A DNA stretch of 64,000 nt from Sphagnum magellanicum (Eukaryota; Streptophyta; Sphagnopsida; Sphagnales; Sphagnaceae), in assembly GCA_021904315.1 (NCBI GenBank), contig CM038919.1, positions 20,749,666 to 20,813,665 of the forward strand. Direction: 5' to 3'. This document shows, piece after piece, positions 11,568-23,045 of the stretch; positions within the stretch are counted from its first letter, which is position 1, and the number at the start of each line of letters is the position of its first letter. Under the pieces are notes generated by a model. The model saw only the letters and a program-made list of their open reading frames with translations, was not told the origin of the DNA and did no database searches. The position numbers were made by a program, and so were the translations under genes.

Positions 11568-13190
11568 ATGGCGGCATCTTTTCTCGACAAGATCAGCAAT
11601 CTTTTTGGAGGCGGCGACACTCTTCCTTGGACAGATTCGGAGATGATCGCTGTAAGTTGCAACACCTTGTTCATTGCGAGGGAGCGAGTGATGTTCTCGT
11701 AACTCTTCTTCTTCTTCTTCTTGCGTGAAGAATCCATCTTCGGAAACTTTGCTCTCTCCTCCGCCGCTTACGCACACGAACGGCTCTGCGTCCCGCTTAC
11801 ATCTGGAATGATTCTGATGGCGTTCCACCATGGGATTCCAGCGCCAATTTCACAGTTTTCCCATCTGTTCTGGGGGATTACGCTGTTCGTGTGCACTTCT
11901 CTGCAAACCTCTAGGTTCTCTTGTAGCTCTTTTTCTTCTTTTTCCAGACATAGCGGAAGAAGAAGCAGAGGAGATTTTTCGCCGCGGATCTGACAGCAGA
12001 AAATGGGATGACTTGTGAGGGAAAATGTGCAGACTTGTGAGGTGGATGCCAACAATAAGGCAGGGGTTTCAGGAGAGTCAGGCAACAAGAATGAAAGCAT
12101 AATGAGGTTGGCCTGGGCCTTGGTTCATTCACACCATCCCTCTGATGTGCAGCGCGGTATAGCTATGCTTGAAGGTAGAACAATCCTCATTTTATAATGT
12201 ATCTCTCTCTCTCTCTCTTTCTCTGTGGGTCAACAATAGCTTTCCTCTGACTTCCAACTGCAGATTTCTGATCTGTAACAATGCCAAATATGGTACTGAA
12301 TAGGTGGTGGGAAACCCTAATGTTGCATTGCTTGCTGTATAGCTGCCTTTGATCATTTGTTGCAAGACCTTGCTATCTTTCCTAGTCATATGTAGAGGGA
12401 GATCCACTACATTAAAATCATCATATGGCAGGATGGGAATGCCCATTTCAGTTTCATTCACAGCCTGTGAGTATATGTTTGGTGTATCTGCAGCATCCTT
12501 GTCAGATGGCCGAGGTGGAGTGTCAGAAAAGAGGGAGATCCTGTATCTGCTTGCAGTGGGTCAGTTTCGAGCTGCTGAGTATGCAAGAAGCCGAAGTTTG
12601 GTCGACCAGGCTCTGCAGGTGGGCTATCTGTCTGCTCTTTTCAGGATTGTGCAGAAATGTAGTATAGAAATATTTTGAGGAAAAGGAAGGCCCTCATGAT
12701 TGATTAGGGGTTTATGAGGTTTGCCAATAATTGTGTGTCCTTACTACATTTTCTTGTTTTGGTGGCTGCAGATTTCCCCAGACTTTCGGCAAGCCTCTGC
12801 TCTCAAGCAAATGATTGAAGATAAAATTGCAAAAGGTAAAACCATGCATTTGCACTCTGATCTTCTCATAGTCTCAGTTGTTTTTTCATGTCAAAGATTG
12901 CTATGCTGCAAGGTCAGAAGACAGATGACAGACGACTGAAAATTAGAACAGCCTTCTTGAGAATTTCTCATCTTGTTTTGCACTTTGTTACTATAAAAGT
13001 CTTTTTGATAGCTGCATGACACAAATCAACCTGCAAATGATTGATCTGTATGATTGAATAAAATGATTTAATAGTGGGGTTTGCTGTTTCAGATGGTATT
13101 ATAGGAGTAGGTTTGGCAGCTGGAGTGGTGGCTCTTGTGGCAAGTGGAATTGTTGCAGCAGTGGCAGGATCACGTCCGCACAGGAAGTAG
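11568..13190 (+). CDS. FIS1: FIS1 mitochondrial/peroxisomal fission 1 protein
   Basis: Model: join(11568..11651, 12033..12174, 12494..12618, 12772..12835, 13093..13190), 170 aa, the same length as I recall for Arabidopsis FIS1A. FIS1 is a tail-anchored outer-membrane adaptor that helps recruit the dynamin-related division machinery to mitochondria and peroxisomes. The TPR-like bundle covers roughly residues 28-135 and shows family signatures: LAWALVHSHHPSDVQRGIAM, EKREILYLLAVGQFRAAEYA, ARSRSLVDQALQ, PDFRQASALKQMIEDKIAK. Residues about 138-163 form one Gly/Ala/Val-rich membrane span, followed by a short basic tail (RPHRK) typical of organelle outer-membrane targeting. All introns are GT-AG and phases agree. 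The start is the first ATG of the exon and gives an N terminus with the usual LPW..SE.IA motif. Confidence 0.96.
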
Positions 13191-14633
13191 AGCAAAGAGT
13201 TTCCAGCAGATGCTCAAGCAGTGTACATTGTCTTCAGGATTTGAGTTTGCTTGAGTTGTTTTATAATGACAACCCCCCTCAAGTACATCAGAGTTGCAGT
13301 TCAATAAGCTCAGTTTGACTGTGAGCTTTGTGTGGATTGTGGTTTCATACACAATTCAACATGAAATGACATCTACATTTTGACTCTGGTTTTTTCTATC
13401 ATGCAGTTGAAGGATATGTTGAGGGTGCCGAGGCCCAGCCACTGCCCCTCTATGTAGGCCTCTCGATGCTGTAGGCTCAGATGCTTGCTTACACTGGGAC
13501 AAGCTAAAATGAAATGAAGCTTACCCTGACAAGTTTGCTGCAGCTTCACTGAAGACACTATTAGCTCTCTAGAGTTTGCTGTCTTTGAAGGCCAACATCA
13601 TGACTAAATCTTTTCCCATTGCTGCCAGAAATGTGACAGAAACTCAGGCTGCAGATGGGCTGCCCCAAATTTTTGGTGGCCACTTATCTACAGCTACTGT
13701 TGGGAACTGATGAAGTCCGCAGTCACAGCTATCATTTGCGATCAATATGATGGTCCTGCGCTTTGCAAGCAACTCTCATAAGGTTATGATTTAACTCCCA
13801 TGGGATCACAAAATGGTGAGGTTCTTCATTCTGCATCATCTGTCTCAGGCACTGGAGGTGCCAATTTACTTCCCACAAACTCGATTTCATGGAATTTTGT
13901 TATCTTTGAATTTCAAGACAAAGAAACCATTGCTTTTCATCCCATCTTTCTTGTGAGTTCCTCATCACACAAACCCAGAATATCACTAAAGAGAACTTGA
14001 GTGGCATAGAAGCATGCATGCAACTGATTCCATGGAACATTGTGAATGTTTTGCCCACATATGAAAGGGAAACTGGCAGTGCTCCATCCAACATTGAGTA
14101 TAACGATACGTAGTCAAAGTAAAAAGTATTTCAAGGAAGCTGAATTAGTGTCAAAACCAGTCTTTTGAATGCCACTTGGTTACAACATGGTGGGAGTGTT
14201 TGGAAGGGGTAGAAAAACCATGCCCTGACACCTACACATTGATGTACAAGCTACCTAAATGGTTGGCTCTTCTACCTTGTAAAAGGATGATGGAGAGAAA
14301 GCGGACACAAATCTCTGCTTCTGCAATCTGAAAGGCCAGAGAGCAATGAACACTTGCAGAACTAAGAATGAAAGTTAACAATACAATCATGTAACAATTC
14401 AAAAGTGAAAGAAATATGTTACAGGTGTTGTGAATAGTGAGACAAGATGCAAAAAGATAATTCAGTTCCAGTGCTTTTGAGTATATGTGCAATTTCAGAA
14501 CTAGAACAGCATTGAGTTGTGCATGTTACGTGCCTTATTGATCCCCATATCTTTCTTTTCCAAACCATGGGTGTGTGTTCACCACCTTGTGTTGCTTCCA
14601 GTTGCCATGAGAGGCAAAGTCATTGTGTTTGCT
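13191..14633. other. Convergent intergenic region between FIS1 and the LisH-CTLH gene
   Basis: The two flanking genes point toward each other, so most of this 1.4 kb is expected to be 3' UTR and shared downstream flank. A segment at about 13450-13790 resembles sequence in the last visible intron of the deoxyhypusine hydroxylase gene (about 63610-63845). No coding exon is recognisable. Confidence 0.7.
13450..13790. repeat. Dispersed repeat, copy 1 (resembles 63610-63845)
   Basis: Collinear blocks are shared with 63610-63845. At 13475 and 63637 both read AGATGCTTGC; next both read GAAG/GATG followed by CTTACCCT.ACAAGTTT and TGCAGCTT, then ACACTATT/ATACTAT. Further on both have a CAGCTA block and AAC.CTCATAAG. 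Identity is patchy and the intervening sequence differs in length. It could be an old non-autonomous element or a duplicated 3' gene segment. Confidence 0.55.
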
Positions 14634-16619
14634 TTAGCCTTTCAGGTATGCCTTGAGAGTGAACACCGGTGGCCCATCCTGCACAAGATGGAACCCATGT
14701 GGCATTAAACATCTTTGTTCACTGTTGCATCAATTCCCCTTGTCTATATGTACATAACTCCATGAGCAAAAACTGTGTCTCTTCTGACTTACCACAAGGG
14801 TTTCTTTACCTTCCCAAGTTCTTGGTTGAGACGCTGCCTGACAACTGTAGTATGCTGCAGCAATCTCTCCATTGATGTGTAGCTTGGAAGGTGTGCATGT
14901 GCTGCATATATCAGACACACTTGTCACCACTTAAGCAAAGTTATGCAGCTCCCAATCCATCAATGAAGAAGCACCAACAGGATTAGTTGAGCAAAAAAGG
15001 GCATTCTTAAACAAGACCCCCCCTCTTACCAAGAATAGCACGATTCAAAGAATCTGCCACGCTCTGCCGGTGGTCCATTGAGAGCAAGAAAAACATGGGT
15101 GACTTCTCTGGCTCCTCATATGCTAGCAATGCAATGCAATCCTGCATAATCAGTAAAACCAAAACAACAACTCCATTCAGGCAATGGATCCAACAGCAAC
15201 ATGAGCAGGATTTAGATCTCTCTGGATACCCTCTCAATATTTCACAATTCAGCCATTTTATCTGCTGTTATGGAATGATGTAACCATCAACCTTATCATG
15301 TCCAAGTACACCAAGTCAAGCCAAAAGCTATAATTGAAATAAGCATAACCTACTTGGAGTTTTTCCCGGTAGCAATCTTGTTTGCCAAATGGTCGAAGCT
15401 CTTTCTGTGCAAACTCCAATGCACCTGCACTGCAATACGGAAAACAATCACTTCTTTCTTGTCAGTTCTGGTTTTCATGTGCAAGAGGTTTTCACATTCT
15501 ACTGAAGAATTACACATGAATTTATTTTTTTGGCATATACCTATTGCAGGGGTTAAGATAGGGATGACAAAGTTCCATACCAGTCCTTGGCACGAACAAG
15601 TTCTACAAAATGCAGGGTGAGAAGATCAAAGTGGACATCCTGGTTGGTTGAAAGAAGGTCAACAGCCAGCTCATTTGTGAGCTCTATTGCCTTCAAAACG
15701 TTGCCCTCCAACACATGGTTGTAAATTGCTGCATGCACTCACTCACATCAGAAACAAATATATACATACTTCAATTCCTTCATTTCTTCCACAGCAACAG
15801 AGCAAACACAAAGCACCATATGGAAGCTCAAGCAAATCTTGAAGTATCCAAGAGACTTTAGGTCAGAAGCAGGGCAACATACGCTTTCTTTTGTCAATAT
15901 CAACAGAGCAGTCTGCAGTCCGCTTCATGCCTGAGCAGGCAATAAAAGTCTCTGCAGTTTCCTTGAAGCAGTTGTGCACAAGATATGAAAGCACAATCTT
16001 AAGCACCTCGCTGTCACTGACCTTCTGTCCCCATTCCAGACCCAAACTGTGGCTCAGTGCCCCCCCCCACCACCAAGCTTCCTTTTCCAGATCAAACATC
16101 ACACATTTTTGTTTTCTTGATAACAGACACAGCATCAAACCTAAATGCTATGGGGATTGATAGCACTCTTTGATCTCACCACCCTCACAACTGGTTTTCG
16201 TGTACAAAACCTCAAGCAAGTACACAAGCTAACACGTTGTTACCCAGAATAAGAGAGAACCCACGACCAACATTTCTCAAAAATTTGTAAACATCCAAGT
16301 TCCTTGCTACCCAAAAGGATCGGGCAACCAGAATGCCCATCTTCACAAGGAGGTCTTAAGCTCTGAACCCTAAAAGTAGAAGAAGGATGACTAAAAAAGT
16401 CTAGCTTTTATCCTCTTCTTCTGCTTCTTCTTATTTTTCTTTTTCAGATCAGATCGGGAATTCTTCTTTGCAAGAGTCGCAAATCCAAACATAATTAACG
16501 ATGTCCAGACTTGCAAAACAGGAGAAAAACACACGAAGGATAAAGAAGAAAGGGGGTGGAGAGTGTGCGTGTTTGTTTGTGCGTACCAAGTTGTCATACT
16601 CCTGGGGGTCTAAATCCAT
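14634..16619 (-). CDS. LisH-CTLH-CRA domain protein (GID/CTLH E3 complex type)
   Basis: Model: complement(join(14634..14678, 14810..14901, 15030..15141, 15354..15429, 15581..15728, 15883..16024, 16587..16619)), 215 aa. It closely follows the plant 'LisH and RanBPM domains containing' protein of about 213 aa (Arabidopsis At1g06060 type), related to GID8/TWA1 and RanBPM. Such proteins are scaffold subunits of a multi-subunit ubiquitin ligase. The N terminus MDLDPQEYDNL fixes the start at 16619; an in-frame upstream extension is possible but not needed. LisH is about residues 13-45 (VLKIVLSYLVHNCFKETAET). CTLH follows (YNHVLEGNVLKAIELTNELA, FDLLTLHFVELVRAKDW). The CRA part contains LLAYEEPEKSPMFFLLS, ADSLNRAIL and YTSMERLLQHTTVVRQRLNQ. 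The protein ends FTLKAYLKG. All six introns are GT-AG and phases agree. Confidence 0.95.
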
Positions 16620-17109
16620 CCCTCTCCGTTTCTTGCGCCTGCGTTTGTTGCGCGTGCCACCCTCAATCGTGCCTGACTCCTTCGCAATTGTGGCACCGCC
16701 ACCGAACCCACAAACGAATCCCCACACACACACCACACCCTCCTCCAACAAAAAGTGTTCCAAACCCTAACCCTAATTCCAGAGCTTCTTCTTCTTCCTC
16801 CAACAGAGATCCGTTTTGCACCCCCGCTGATTGTCGTGTGTCTACTCCAATTCTTTCCAACACTATTGCAGGAAGTAGAGAAGCCGATCCCTGCTTGCTG
16901 TTGGGTACTTCAACCTTCCAGCGGTTTTTAATCCATCACGATGCTAACTATCGGCGAACTCTTCTGCTGCTGCGTCTTGAGACAATTCCTCTTGTTTGTT
17001 GAGGTTTTTCGGTCAGAGATGTTTGTTTTCTTTCTTGATTTTCTTCTGTCCGTATCTGTCAAATTTCTATTTCTTTGTGCGCGTGTGTATGTGTGTGTGT
17101 GTGTGTGTA

Positions 17110-17155
<46 letters not shown>

Positions 17156-19227
17156 ATGCAAAAAAGCTGAACAAATATTCATACAATTTTCCAACAATTT
17201 GTATTGTGCAATCACGGTTGATACTCAATACACATTTTTGCCGTGGAATTCTCCTCCACTAAATTGGGTGTCTTTCATAATTTTTGAAAAGGTGCCAATT
17301 GAGAACCATCCTCATGATGATGATTATGATGATGAGGACCAAACAATACCCTCTTCCGTTCTTCTTCTTCTTCAACAGTTTTTTTGGACTCTTGAGTTTC
17401 AGTTTAGTGTGTTTGTAGAGAGAATGAGTGGCAATTGATTTTCCGAGTCTCCTAGGTCATGATTATATTTTTCTTCTGATATGCCATAAAGAAAATACTT
17501 CTATTGTTGCAATATGGGTTTTAATTAGAACTCGCAAATGTGAATCAAATGCTAAACAAGCTGGAGAAGAGAGAGCAAAAAAATGCACAACCCAACAGCC
17601 AAAAATTGGAGCAATGACAATATTTCTCCATTCCCATTTGTGGGGTACCATTACCAACTCTTTTATAACTGTCAGAATAAGAGCATCAAGGAGTTAACCT
17701 GCTCTCTTTCACCACACACTAGATGCACAGCTTGAGGCAAGTTTTTGTAAAGAGCTCAATTGAAACTTGTTCCATGCACTACTCATCCCTTGGATTCCTC
17801 TAGACTTGATCATGAGTGTAGCATTCATGGCAAGGCACCATCTAGTGATGGCTTCAAATCACTAGTGGACAAATCTAAACATGCAAAAGTTGAGAATGGA
17901 AGACTTTGACCATGGAAGCATACTTTGCACCTGACAAACAAACAAGCCACTCATCATTGCATAATAGCTCTTCTCTTTTTGGCAGGTTCAAACTATCGTT
18001 GGTCTTGTATTGACTTTTGAACATACTATCCTGGTCCTGGTATTTGTGTGCCTACTTTCAAACTTTTCATACCAGCCTGGTTCTGTTATTGGATCCAAGA
18101 CTGATTTTTTCAGCTAGTAACTTATGAGGCAGAATTTGATCAAAGAAAAGTAGGCTAGAAAAGGAAACTACATATCTAGCTTTCACCCACAAATTAGTCC
18201 CCAATTCAAGCCAAAATTGTATACCTACCAAATCTTACACAGATGCCAGAGTGAACCAGACAGCCACCAGCACATCATATCCATTGCAAGCTTGTTATGA
18301 CTTAGCTGAGAAGGAACCTCATTGGTGTTGGATGTTGGTTTTCACCTTGGTAATCTACCCTGTAACATATAGGTCCTGTAAGTAGGTAGGAGAGAAGATT
18401 GGTGGCTGCCTAGGTAAGTAGATGTAAATGCATGTAGATGTGCACAGAACCTGTCCACTCCATCCCTCAAGGTGGACTGGTGGCTGTTGGTTTACTCTGC
18501 CCCTAAAAATGGGGCATATTCCTGCCCACAGAACCCTGGCCACTTAAACCCTAAACAGAAATCCTTCACCCAGAACACAAAGCCCTTAACCACAGTAATA
18601 TCATCCCCACCATCACACCACAGACCACAGCTTCACCTTTGCAATGAACATGGATGTTGCACTATTGGGAACTCTAGATCCTGGAGGCTAATAAATCTTC
18701 TCTCTTGGAAATGTCACTTGACTCGTCCAACTTGATTCGTCAAGCAGAACTGGTAGAAACAATTGACTGAAGAAAAAGCCAATCTCTACAATAAAGGACG
18801 TGGAATTGCAGTGCCAATTGCCTGAGGGATTCAAATACTAACAGTGTATCAATGCATGAACAAGCTGAAAAATGTTGCCTGTTACCAGGTTTGTACCTTG
18901 AGCTTTCGGGGTACTTCTATTTGACAGTATGATCTTAATGGAAAGTAACAGTATTTTAAATTTGTACAGTTTCTTCTACCTCTTGCTGCTGAGAATAAAC
19001 CGCTCTCCTCCCCTAAACTGCCTACTTTGGACTGCAATTTTTGATTTATGATAAATACTGATCAAAGATTCACATGAATGAGCTAAGAACGTAACAGGGA
19101 ACTGCTATCAGATTCCAGGTTGTGACCCAAATTTGCTGGTCTGTTTGATGCTGAAGAACTGTTTTAGTTGGAGAAAAAAAACCTTGTTGTCAACGGCCTT
19201 AAGTTTGTTGAGATGGCCATCACTTGA
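16620..19227. other. Intergenic: upstream flank of LisH-CTLH gene, then downstream flank of transporter gene
   Basis: The right side of the LisH-CTLH start has GC-moderate leader/promoter sequence with an AAACCCTAACCCTAA telo-box-like motif near 16756-16774 and a compound microsatellite at 17091-17155. From about 17500 to 19200 I see no exon, no clear repeat family and only short shadow frames. The last few hundred bases before 19228 are probably the 3' UTR of the minus-strand transporter gene. Confidence 0.6.
17091..17155. repeat. Compound microsatellite (GT)n(CTGT)n(CT)n
   Basis: A run of GT dinucleotides (17091-17108) passes into CTGT tetranucleotides (17111-17139) and then CT dinucleotides (17139-17155). 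It lies about 0.5 kb upstream of the LisH-CTLH start codon. Confidence 0.95.
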
Positions 19228-20835
19228 TCAGCCTACTTTGGAACCATTGTGTTGCTCTGTAATAACAGTTCTCTCCTTCATGTGCTTCTCCTTGAACTTG
19301 ATGGCAGTGTACCAAACACCACCTGCTGTGTTGAAAGTTACACCTAAAAGAATAAACACTGTTGCTTTCACCCCTCCAAAAACAAAGAATCCCATTACCT
19401 GCATTGGCAAGAGAGGAGATGAGGAACAAGCACTTGGATGAATAGAGCATTTCAGCTGATAGGGGTCAATATCCTTAACCTGCTTCACAAATGTCCACTG
19501 CTGACAAGATGTTCCAAAGCATACTACAGAAAAGAGACAGAAATTTTTCAAAGGCAACTTCATCAGAAATTGTACCGTGCCAAGAACACTACGGAGTGTG
19601 CCCACAATAGTGGTAGTCAGAGCTGAATTGCAAAGGGTGCAGAGAAACAAGCAGTAGTTTAACAGTGACCCCATGAGAAGGGATGCAGCAAGAAGAGGCA
19701 GAAACATGAGAGATGCTCTGGATTCCACTATAATTTTCTCTGCAGCATCCCACACCTCTCCTGTTGCAAAAATTACCCCTATCAGCACTGGCAAGGACAG
19801 TATGCCATTGTAAAGCAGAAGCTCCATTGAGTTAAACCCTGCATACAATTGAGTACTCACAAGATCAAAAATGGTAAGAGCAGAGTGACCACTACTATCA
19901 CGAACATCCAATAGATCCATTGTGATAGGGGTGCCAAGCATTTCTACATCCATCATGGGAACCAGGTAAGGAATTATCACTCAATGACATGTGGTTGCTT
20001 TAAACAGCAATTCACATAACTCACCCTTCTCACTCCCTGATCTTTCAACCAGCAAAAGGTAGGTGGTTTGCAAAGCACAGCTAATGAATGCAGCAGAGTA
20101 GCCACTCCATTCAAAGCTCAAGTCTCCAATCCCCGCCATAATACAACCTGTTGAATCACATCAGAATACTTCAGCTCCAAGTAATGAGAGCACACAGGCT
20201 TTTCACATAAAAACAAAGGATAGGGCACAGCACAATTCACAAAAAAGAAAAGAGAGCCAACCTGACACAACAGTCAACACAGAGAGAGTAACCTCTTTGG
20301 ACGGTGGTGCACCACCCAAGATAAATTTCGCTACCAATACCATCACAGGGGTCAACCGCTTGAGAACATGATATACAGGAATGCTTAAGGACTTCACTGC
20401 TGCCAAAGCAAATGCAACATTTGTGTTGTAGAAAAACACCACAGGACAAAGTGCCTTGGCAGCTCTGAGTTGCAACGGTTGCACAGTTGCCAAGCCCCAA
20501 GCCTTCATTGCATAGACAACCAAAATCGATGCTACCATTTGTAATGTAAGGAAAGAATTTGGATAGGGCCATTGCATGAGAACTGCCTGTCACACATTTT
20601 ACACACAAGAAGAAGATCCCTTGTCTCAGAGATCATGGGCAAAGACAAAGAAGATCACCACATACAAAAATCACAAAAAAGCTCAGACACCAAAAGGAGA
20701 GAAGAAAAGCAGCACACACACCTTGTTGACAAAGCCCATAAGAAGACCAACAAAACCATAAGCAGAAGCAGAAGCAGCACTCATGAGATGCTGGGAGTAG
20801 AGTGATCTCAGATGGTCAGTTTGTTCTTCATTCAT
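19228..20835 (-). CDS. Nucleotide-sugar transporter, UTr7/SLC35D-like
   Basis: Model: complement(join(19228..19398, 19576..19838, 20025..20147, 20262..20586, 20722..20835)), 331 aa (Arabidopsis UTr7 is about 320). The family sits in Golgi/ER membranes and exchanges cytosolic nucleotide sugars (UDP-glucose or UDP-GalNAc proposed for UTr7) for nucleotide monophosphates; substrate cannot be read from sequence. Matching motifs are GFVNKAVLMQWP, AKALCPVVFFYNTNVAFALA, YHVLKRLTPVMVLVAKF, ELLLYNGILSLPVLIGVIFA, LNYCLFLCTLCNSALTTTIV and FNTAGGVWYTAIKFKEK, with about ten hydrophobic spans. Phases agree at all introns. The ATG at 20835 is the first in frame after a stop just upstream of 20916. An exon at 21213-21381 (ATG, donor GTAAGA) could splice in phase to 20888 or 20891 and give an N-terminal extension with a Gln run (about 405 aa in all). 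Confidence 0.93.
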
Positions 20836-21400
20836 TTGATGCTGCTGCTGCTGTTGCTGCTCCTCCACATCGACCAACCTCCTTCTGTCTGCTTCAGGTC
20901 CACCAACTTCACCCAAGAATCATGTACAACAATAAGAAAAAAAGCAGCTTCCTTTCTGTTGTTCTTGCAATTTCCACAGATATATTCCTATCGGAATCAG
21001 AAGCTCGACTCCATCACAAATTCCTAGTTGTCAGGCAAGATTTGAGAAGGTGCAGGTCTCATTCTCTTTGATGAAGGAGCTGCCATCACTTCATGATCCA
21101 AGATCTTGACCTAAATTTCTAGGTCAAGATACTTTGCTCGTGGAATGGAGTACCGATGACTTGAAGAACCTGCTCATCGAAGTGGCACGTGAAAGATGAA
21201 AGAAACTCTTACCGACATGCTGCTGAGAAATCTGGGATCTTTTGGGAGAGGAAGATTGAAGCAGCTGGTCCATGGGGATTAGAGCTGGAGGAGGTTTTGC
21301 TCCCAACTGGAGGAAGGAGGATCTGAACGACGACCCCCGCAAAAACCTCCAGGAGGAGGAGTAGGAAGTCGATGGCCACATGCTTGGATCTGAATTTTTT
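20836..21400 (-). promoter_or_regulatory. 5' leader/promoter region of the transporter, with possible alternative first exon
   Basis: The stretch 21213-21381 reads on the minus strand as an ATG-initiated Ser/Pro-rich frame of 56 codons ending at a good GTAAGA donor. Two acceptors 3 nt apart (AAGCAG before 20888) both restore the transporter frame. It may be a coding exon or a 5' UTR exon with an upstream frame. Confidence 0.45.
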
Positions 21401-21984
21401 TTTCCTTCACTCCGGTTTGCTCAAGACATGGCAACAGACATCCAGAACGAATCTTTCCCGCAAATTCGATAACCTCAGCAGAATCAAGCCCAATTCTCCG
21501 TCGCTACTATTTATACCCTCGACAACCAAGCAGACCCTCATGCAGCAGCAGCAGCAACAGCATCTGGTCTCCACTCCACCATCCTCGTCTTTGTGTCTGC
21601 CTGTAGCTTCTACCCTCCATATCTCTGCCGCATTTTCAAGCACCGCAACAACCCCAAGAAAGAAAGAAAAAAAAGCAAAAAACAAAGGAGTCAACCCCCT
21701 GCTGGAATTGAATGGATTTTCTACAAACCGCTCTTTCTCAGGCGAAATTCAATACCAAGAGGAGAGATCAAAAGCTGTGGAAAAAACAACAGCAAGGCCT
21801 CTTCTTCCCCACTCCATCGACAGACACTGTAAATCCCAAGACACTGCGAAGAGAGCGCAACCTCTGCACGAATCGCAAGAGAAAGAAGCTCAACAACACT
21901 GGCGTCAGTACCGCGCGCATCGCCCCCCTCTCTCTCTTCTCTTCTCTTCTCGCGCGCGCTCTCTCACACTTTTTTTTCCTGCTG

Positions 21985-22460
21985 CCCTGCCCGAAACATA
22001 TTTCATCCACCGGCTCCACACATATTTTGTCCACACGCCTGTCACAAATTTCATCCACCGGCCCCTCACATATTTTGTCCGCACACCTGTCACAAATTTC
22101 ATCCACAGGCTTGTTACATGTTTCATCCAAAGGTTGATCACATGTATTCTCCACACGCTTGTCACAAATTTCACCCACAAGCTTGACACATGTTTCATCC
22201 ACCGGCTGCTCACATATTTCATCCACAGGCTGCTCACATATTTCATCCACAGGCTGCTCACATATTCCATCCATAGGCTCGTCACATATTATTATTATTC
22301 CATCCGTCAGCTTGTCACACCTTTCATCCACCAGCTTTTTGTCACAAACTTCATCCACCTGCACAAATATCATCTGCTGGCTTCTGACATATTTCATGGA
22401 CCAGATTGTTGGCATATTTCATCCGCTGGCCGGTCACATATTTCATCCACTAGCAAGTGA
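21985..22460. repeat. 24-bp minisatellite, about 17-19 units
   Basis: Units of the form CACATATTTCATCCACAGGC plus four bases (TGCT or TTGT) are tandem from about 21995 to 22330, then more irregular to 22460. The best-preserved three sit at 22193-22270. As 24 is a multiple of three, frames stay open on both strands. The minus-strand frame from a real ATG at 22415 to 21768 (215 codons) is mainly repeats of the octapeptide VDEICEQP followed by a basic tail; the plus strand gives T.FIHRL.. repeats. I see no splice, homology or promoter support, so this is annotated as a repeat, not a gene. Confidence 0.88.
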
Positions 22461-22718
22461 TACAACATTCCCAGTTCTAAAGTGAGACTCTTTTGGATGA
22501 GAAACGTGAACTTTGGAATCTGCAGAAAGGCATCCTCCTTTCATCCGTGAAGAAGGCCATTCTCTAAACTCTGAACTCTGCTTGGGCTTTGTAAAGTAAG
22601 TAAACCACCATCCTTTTGAGCTGGTGCTGAGTCAGGTAAAGGGTCAGGTTAGGGTTCAGGTTTAATGTCAACCCTAATCAATGTGCCATGTGAAGAAATG
22701 AGCACACAATTTTTCTCC

Positions 22719-22743
22719 TTTTTTTTTTTTTTTTTTTTTTTTT
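22719..22743. repeat. T25 homopolymer
   Basis: An uninterrupted T run lies just before the palindrome cluster. A run of this kind can be the tail of a retroposed sequence inserted on the minus strand, but no adjacent retroposon body is recognisable. Confidence 0.9.
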
Positions 22744-22761
22744 GAAAAGACAGAACACTTA

Positions 22762-23045
22762 TAGGTCCTGTTGATCAACAGGACAAACAGGACATTACAA
22801 CCATGACTCTTTGATCAATAGCACCACGTCCTGTGATCAACAGGACATTATAACCTTGACTCTTTAATCAATAGCACCTTATGATTTATAAGCGTCCTGT
22901 TGATCAACACAACTCCTTGATCAGCAAGACCTTACAAACAGGACTATTTGAATGAACAGGACCTTATAATTTCATTAGCGTCCTGTTGATCAACAGGACA
23001 TAAAGAACATGACTCTTTGATCAACAGGACATTATGATTTCATAA
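22762..23045. repeat. Tandem array with palindromic core GTCCTGTTGATCAACAGGAC
   Basis: Perfect 20-bp palindromes lie at 22765-22784 and 22980-22999. One-base-shorter or half copies are at 22828-22846, 22894-22910 and 23015-23030. Between cores, spacers are also related: GACTCTTTGATCAATAGCACC, shortened or diverged, follows the first two cores. Core-to-core spacing is 63, 66 and 86 bp. Single AACAGGAC or CAGGAC half-sites are scattered between. Confidence 0.9.

Noticed and set aside
22762..23045. CRISPR-like array, because palindromic repeats alternate with spacers
   Set aside because: This is plant nuclear DNA, the spacers resemble each other, spacing is irregular and there are no cas genes.
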